Shown here piece by piece: positions 59,231 through 64,000 of a DNA stretch of 64,000 bases. The DNA is from Symsagittifera roscoffensis (Eukaryota; Xenacoelomorpha; Acoela; Convolutidae). The notes beneath the pieces are model-generated. The model made no database searches. It saw nothing but the letters and a program-made list of their open reading frames with translations, and was not told the origin of the DNA. The stretch spans positions 49,927,892 through 49,991,891 of the forward strand of contig NC_087069.1 in the NCBI RefSeq assembly GCF_963678635.1. Reading direction: 5' to 3'. Every line of letters starts with the position of its first letter. Within the stretch, counting starts at the first letter, position 1. Position numbers and translations under genes: made by a program.

Positions 59231-59641
59231 TGGAATCTGATCTAAACTACATTTTATGATTGAATAAATTAGATATTTTACCACTGTAAAGTATTTAATA
59301 TTAACCAATTATGATCCATCTAACTAACAACCCACTTATTTGTAAGTGCTGAAATTACTTGTAATTTCAGCACCAGAGAGATTTGAATTTAACTTAGAAA
59401 TTAGTTGTCTCTCCTAGAGAACTTCAGCAGCCGCAACAAACCAGTATACCCTAGATCTATTGAGCCTAGCAGAGACTAGTTAAACACCATGAGACTAGAA
59501 AGTATATGAGTAAGATTAGGATCGGTATTAGACTAAGAAGTTGCACGAATCTATCCGGCCGAAAATAAGATAGAGTAATTTCGAATAGGGTACACCGTCT
59601 GCTCGTCACGCTATAAAGTTAACCACATCGGACCTAACTCA
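59231..59641 (+). repeat. 3' LTR (411 bp) with a 37 bp internal inversion
   Basis: Matches the 5' LTR end to end, with an 8 bp insertion (CTTAGAAA-type) and scattered substitutions. The second hairpin is a perfect 13 bp stem (GTGCTGAAATTAC / GTAATTTCAGCAC, 59346-59373). The segment 59574-59610 is the reverse complement of its counterpart in the 5' LTR and in the second element. It is followed by CATT. Confidence 0.93.
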
Positions 59642-59645
59642 CATT

Positions 59646-60262
59646 GTAGACTTCTGGATGAAGTAATTTAGTCGACTACGCGGATCAAAATAAAAAAAAT
59701 GTATAAACTGAACATTTCCTCTTATCCAAAGACGACTGAAAAAGAAATACAGTTCCCATCCACATTCTAAAAGCAGTGTCAGTGGAATTAAGAACCCCAC
59801 AATAGGTAAACAGATAGAAAATTTAAAAGAAGGTACATCAGAAAGTTTCGTCGACCCCATTGCGTCAACCGCTAAGAAAGACAAACCGATAAATTTAGCT
59901 ACAAACCCAAAGCCTGTGAACGCGCAGATCTGGAAAATGATTACCATATGCCAAAAGTGAACGTTTTAAAAGACACTGAGGCTCAAATTATCACCCAGAG
60001 TCTTTTCGTTGTCTCATTGATTTAACCGCTAATAAAGACAAAGCAATAGAGTTAGCACCAAAGCTAAAGACTATAAACAGCCAGGTCTGGGAAAATAAGT
60101 AACAGATGCCAAATATCAATGGGTTGAAAGACGCTGAGAATCAATTGATTACAAAAGACAATACTACTAACGTTTGGCTTAATTCAATACACCTCAGATA
60201 TTCTTTCATCCAACTACATCTTCCTGACTTAACCAATCCTCATCGTAGCTTCAGCATTTATG
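59646..60262. repeat. Flanking DNA with a ~150 bp tandem repeat
   Basis: 59841-59985 and about 59999-60155 are diverged tandem copies (both with CAACCGCTAA or TTAACCGCTAA, AAAGACAAA, then GATCTGGAAAA or GGTCTGGGAAAA, then AAAAGACACTGAG or GAAAGACGCTGAG). Copy 1 has an open plus frame (SFVDPIASTAKKDKPINLAT) that copy 2 loses. No gene recognised. The 102-residue minus frame at 59639-59947 has hydrophobic stretches but overlaps the repeat and the LTR edge. Confidence 0.5.
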
Positions 60263-60462
60263 NNNNNNNNNNNNNNNNNNNNNNNNNNNNNNNNNNNNNN
60301 NNNNNNNNNNNNNNNNNNNNNNNNNNNNNNNNNNNNNNNNNNNNNNNNNNNNNNNNNNNNNNNNNNNNNNNNNNNNNNNNNNNNNNNNNNNNNNNNNNNN
60401 NNNNNNNNNNNNNNNNNNNNNNNNNNNNNNNNNNNNNNNNNNNNNNNNNNNNNNNNNNNNNN
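60263..60462. other. Assembly gap (200 N)
   Basis: Exactly 200 N. Distance and orientation of the second LTR element relative to the first depend on this join being correct. Confidence 0.99.
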
Positions 60463-61227
60463 TCTGTGCATCAATTGCATATGCATCGCGATTCCCAAAT
60501 AATCACGATTACCACATAAATTCAAAACATATTCATTTACAATTGCTAGACAAAAAACTTGAAAGGGTAACATACCAAAAGACGGCTTACCAATATGAAT
60601 GGAAAGAAAGTTACTCTCTTTCACGTTCAATCGCCTTACGTTCAATCAAATTGCAGGATGCCGAAGTATAGTTTGAACTTTTTGGAGCTAAAGGTCAACA
60701 AGTCATCACGAGAAACTTTAGCCAGCCAGATATTGGTATGCAAGTTGGTATGCCAGCAAAAGTATCATCCTCCGCATTAATCTAGAAAAAAAGATTTGCA
60801 ATCCTTCGCCGGGAAGAAAGTTTCAAAAGTCTTTTGTACTACCGAGCCCTAGCCAAAAAAAAGTGTCACCAGGGTCAAACTATCTAAGATCCAGACAACC
60901 AACAAAGCTCAAGCAAGATTAGAAATTGGAAGATGATCAATCCCATCTGGGCCAGGAGGCGATGATTTTGTCCTTTGAATGTAATCGGTGGTCCCTCCTC
61001 ATTAGACGGATCATTGAGACTTGTGACAAGCATTGAATTGGAAAAAAGGAATCAAACAGATGGCTGGTACATTTTAATGTCACGTATTCTTAACTCAGCA
61101 TTTTAATATATCTATGTTTTTTTCTAACATCCAGGGCTGTGACATTTTCATTGCATGAAAATAGTTAAACAGCTAAATTTTACAAAAAGCAGGCTGTTAC
61201 AAATTTATCTTAACTTCTAAAATTTAT
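60463..61227. other. Flanking DNA with a coding-like fragment
   Basis: At about 60550-60895 one plus frame with two stops reads LERVTYQKTAYQYEWKESYS, LSRSIALRSIKLQDAEV, FELFGAKGQQVITRNFSQPD and RFAILRREESFKSLLYYRAL. This is protein-like but unrecognised. 60949-61030 is one copy of a ~85 bp direct repeat whose partner is 61811-61895 (GGAGGCGATGATTTTGTCCT in one, GAGGCGATGATTTTGTCCTC in the other). Confidence 0.4.
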
Positions 61228-61476
61228 AGTTCCATCCGCGCAGAATCAAAAACTCAAACTCCAAGTAATGCTGGTCTACTTTCAGATGACAAGGTTAACA
61301 ACTTTTTCGTTCTTACTGCAATTGCTCGATTTGCCAAGTTTCTTTTGGTAATGATAGAGTTATCTTCAGATGAGAAAAAGGTGCTTAAGTTCTTGTTACT
61401 TTTTGTTGGAACAAAAAAATCGATACCACTGATACAAGAATCGATCACAGATCTCATTTTGAGTCGGGGAGCTTAG
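61228..61476 (+). other. Candidate coding exon, unrecognised
   Basis: An 82-codon open stretch without an early ATG, preceded by AAAATTTATAG (possible splice acceptor) and ending in TAG at 61474-61476. The peptide includes SNAGLLSDDKVNNFFVLTAI, ARFAKFLLVMIELSSDEKKV and SIPLIQESITDLILSRGA, with a helical, leucine-rich look. It could be the last exon of a gene or part of an unknown element. A minus-strand frame overlaps it. Confidence 0.35.
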
Positions 61477-61941
61477 AAAAAGCTGGTTAGTTGAATTTTC
61501 GATTCCAATGAACGAAGAAAAAATAGGAACTAAAAAATTAGACTAAATTTCACTCAGTTGAAACCAACGTCTCAAAAAAAAATAATGTTTTTAGAAAAAA
61601 AAGCATTCGATTGTCAAAACAGCGCTTTTTGAGCTATAATTCCAATGAAAACCTAAAATCGAGTTGTTTTTAGCTCTAATTATAGTTTTTAAAAACGGTA
61701 CTTCAGCGCAGGGAGAGTAGAAGAGTCTTCTCAGCCCCGATAATGTTACAAGACAGGATTTTCGGAAAAACTCAGAACGGCGATTCTGTCCCGCCAGCTT
61801 CAAACCCATTTGGGCCGAGAGGCGATGATTTTGTCCTCTGAATGAACACAGTGGCTTTTCCTCGTTAGACGGATCAATGAGACTTGTGAGAAGTGTAGGA
61901 AGTACTCACTGTTTGCCAGAAGATTTACGATGTCTCAGTTG
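61477..61941. other. AT-rich flank and second copy of an 85 bp direct repeat
   Basis: No gene supported. 61811-61895 repeats 60949-61030. The stretch ends in CATT at 61942-61945, directly against the inverted LTR. Confidence 0.45.
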
Positions 61942-61945
61942 CATT

Positions 61946-62353
61946 TGAGTTAGAACCGAAGTGTAACTCATAGAGTAATTTCGGATAGGGTACACCGTCT
62001 GCTCGTCACGCTATCTTATTTTCGGCCGGATAGATTCGTGCAACTTCTTAGTCTAATACCGATCCTAATCTTACTCTTATACTATCTAGTCTCAGGTTGT
62101 TTAACTAGTCTCTGCTAGGCTCAATAGATCTAGGGTATACTGGTTTATTGCGGCTGCTGAAGTACTCGGGAGAGTCCAACTAATTTCTAAGTTAAATTCA
62201 AATCTCTCTGGTGCTGAAATTACAAGTAATTTCAGCACTTACAAATAAGTGGGTTGTTAGTTTGATGGATCATGATTGGTTAATATTAAATACTTTACAT
62301 TGGTAAAACATTTAATTTATCCAATCATAAAATATAGTTTAGATCAGGTTCCA
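61946..62353 (-). repeat. LTR of the inverted element (408 bp)
   Basis: On the minus strand it runs TGGAACCTGATC...CTAACTCA. It keeps both hairpins, including GTGCTGAAATTAC / GTAATTTCAGCAC at 62211-62238. The 37 bp switch segment (61974-62010) has the 5' LTR orientation relative to its element. The base string next to its outer end is CATT on the plus strand. Confidence 0.9.
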
Positions 62354-64000
62354 CCCATCCGGGTTTTACAGAGTTTTTTAGAATCTTTCTTCTGCAATTC
62401 GAAGGATGGATGATGGACGTTGGTTTTTGGCGAACATCATATTTCTTGTTTCCTTTGTTAAGGAAATTCCAGGAAGCTGGAGTTAGAGACTTAAGACGTT
62501 GTGTTCTTCTTGTGACAACGACTGAGTCTTTGCAACAAACTCAAATCTGATTTCAGAATGGTTTGCTATGTCAGGTTTTTCTGTTCTTCGTGGAGAACTT
62601 CTTTTGTGCCTAGTCTAGTTTGGGAATGGCGTGGAGATTGTGCGTGGAGGGGATGCCTGGTTACTCGGATCTGTACGTATACTTGAGCATCGAGGTGGTC
62701 ATTGGTCTAGTTCAATGAAGTCCTTTTCTGCGAAGTCAAGTCGTACTCTAAATCCTTTGAGTTGTGGTTGTGAGCGGCATATCGATTGTAGTTGGTCATT
62801 CTCTCTCGAGTGTAGTGGGGTCGTCTTGTCTTTTGATGTTCGTCCTTGGTGTTGTATTCTGATCTATATATTGCATCATGTGATTTTACATTTTATAAAA
62901 CTTTTATTAATTTAATATTTTTTAATAATGATTTTAGTTAGTTGTTTTCACAAAAGCTTTTTGTTTTAGTTCGGTTATTTTGAAGAGTTACTCACCCTTG
63001 AGTAGCTCTTATTAAAAATAAAGGTGTGGTCACAAAGCGTGGATGTAGCGCGGTGGGTTAGGCCGGCTATAGAGCATGCTCAGGACGTCCTTTCCTGGTG
63101 GGTTAGGCCAGGTGTGGGAGTATGATTTCGTGCGGTTTTTGTGAGGGGTTCTGTTATGTGACAACGTTTTATGTTGGGTTTATTGTGGTCTTACTTATGT
63201 CTTGTTGGTTATGTACTTTTTCCAAAAAGCAAATTGTGTGTTGTATGGGTTTGTCTTTCGACTTTTTTGTGTTTTATTATTTCTTTCTAAGACTTTGTAA
63301 TAGTCTTCAAAAGAATAAATTATCCAGTTTTAAACTGGGTTAATCCGGTTTGGGTACCGTTGGTTTCCTTTTCTAAATCATGCTGTTATTCTATGATTTG
63401 TGGTATTTAGTAAGCTGCGTTGGTTAGTTTTGTTTAGTGTATAATACTATTCCAACCGGGTTAAAGGAAAGATTGAAACTTGTTATCTGGTGTTAGAGTT
63501 ATTGAGTGTGTAAGCGTGAAACTTAAATTCATTATTTTAAACAATTCTTCGTGGGCGAGCTGTGCGAGTGTGGATAGAATTTCTGTGCGAATGAGTGAAA
63601 ATATCAAAAGGTTAGTACTGCATTTGCATTTATTTAATTTACTACATAGAATTTTGAAATTTACTGCTAGTTATGGGGTAATATTAAGATACAAATTTTC
63701 ATCGTAAGTAGATTTACTGCTTTGGGGAAATATATTATAGATGAATTTACTGCATTGATATTAAATTTATAAATTTAAAGGTGTAAGAGGTTAATAGAAT
63801 TTTAAAATTGTTTGATGAAAGTTGTCATTTTTATTGTTTCTTTTTTGGTTTTTGTAGGTGATTGTCGGATGAAAGCTAAAAATCTAAGGAAAACATGAAT
63901 AAAGAATGGTGAGTTTCTAATATTTTAATTAGTTAGTAATATTCATGTAATTCATACTTACCTGTTAGTCGTCGGGGAAAAAACCGTGGGGGAAAATGTC
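61946..64000 (-). mobile_element. Second LTR element of the same family, inverted, 3' end only
   Basis: Minus-strand copy of the 3' part of the large element: LTR at 61946-62353, polypurine-like string, 3' untranslated region to about 63870, intron 63874-63964, and the last codons of the 3' ORF (PHGFFP-like) at the window edge. It is collinear with 57591-59641 in reverse. Divergence in the untranslated region is clearly larger than between the two LTRs of the first element, so it is a separate insertion. The rest lies beyond the window. Confidence 0.9.

Larger units (their letters stand above)
40864..59645 (+). mobile_element. 18.8 kb Ty3/Gypsy-type LTR retroelement with envelope and extra ORFs
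   Basis: Bounded by direct LTRs at 40868-41270 and 59231-59641, both starting TGGAA and ending CTAACTCA, with a 4 bp target duplication CATT at 40864-40867 and 59642-59645. Gene order gag, protease, RT, RNase H, integrase defines Ty3/Gypsy (integrase after RNase H). Envelope-like and further ORFs follow. At 18,774 bp between LTR ends it is far longer than the usual 5-8 kb. The LTRs differ by about a dozen substitutions, one 8 bp indel and one 37 bp inversion by eye. All large genes carry stops or frameshifts. A related inverted copy begins at 61946. Confidence 0.92.

Noticed and set aside
40868..59641. BEL/Pao classification
   Set aside because: Integrase with DD35E follows RNase H and the GPY/F-like module fits Ty3/Gypsy; LTR ends and the 4 bp duplication also fit Gypsy.
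1..64000. Telomere or centromere identity for the satellite
   Set aside because: The unit is unlike known telomere repeats and I have no evidence on chromosomal position.
1..64000. tRNA or rRNA genes
   Set aside because: No cloverleaf-like or rRNA-like sequence was noticed on reading; a covariance-model scan was not possible here.

Overview
This window looks like AT-rich nuclear DNA from an invertebrate animal. It is built almost wholly of mobile-element remains and tandem repeats, and I see no intact cellular gene. The evidence is degenerate Polinton/Maverick genes (protein-primed type B DNA polymerase, F54H12.3-type integrase, packaging ATPase, capsid-type proteins), a Ty3/Gypsy-type retroelement with an envelope-like gene, a long minisatellite, and two scaffold gaps of exactly 200 N. 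The genus cannot be fixed from the sequence. A cnidarian such as Hydra, a rotifer or another AT-rich invertebrate would all fit.

Layout. 1-1333: 3' end of a Polinton polymerase pseudogene on the + strand. It runs without a break into 1292-11646, a minisatellite of degenerate ~25 bp units with higher-order repetition and one 220 bp interruption. 11647-11846: gap. 11847-14640: AT-rich DNA with one exon-like GC-richer block and diverged direct repeats. 14640-18840: Polinton relic I on + (segment X, ATPase, integrase, F54H9.2-like structural protein, PX-like protein). 19330-24690: two tandem minus-strand copies of a polymerase pseudogene. 25560-36065: a large inverted repeat whose arms carry the same Polinton genes, with an integrase fragment in the centre. 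36090-37730: ATPase tail, structural protein, PX and the C-terminal part of a major-capsid-like protein. 37730-40867: AT-rich DNA with unrecognised fragments.

40868-59641 is one large LTR retroelement of 18,774 bp with TG...CA LTRs of 403 and 411 bp and a CATT target duplication. Its order is leader, small basic ORF, gag, protease, RT/RNase H, integrase, hydrophobic ORF, Pro/Ser-rich ORF, envelope-like ORF, an extra 3' ORF, a small intron just after that ORF's stop, polypurine tract and 3' LTR. Several neighbouring ORFs overlap by a few bases, as in a chain of coupled translation. Frames are broken in many places although the LTRs are very similar. 59646-61941 is flanking DNA with a tandem repeat, a gap and an exon-like block. 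61946-64000 is the 3' end of a second, inverted member of the same LTR family running out of the window.

How the parts relate. Overlapping Polinton relics give a shared gene order: small membrane ORF, unknown gene, segment X, ATPase, integrase, structural protein, PX, major capsid-like protein, with the polymerase facing them from the other strand. The LTR element is a separate, younger insertion. It is retrovirus-like in layout (gag-pol-env) but carries at least four ORFs beyond that set.
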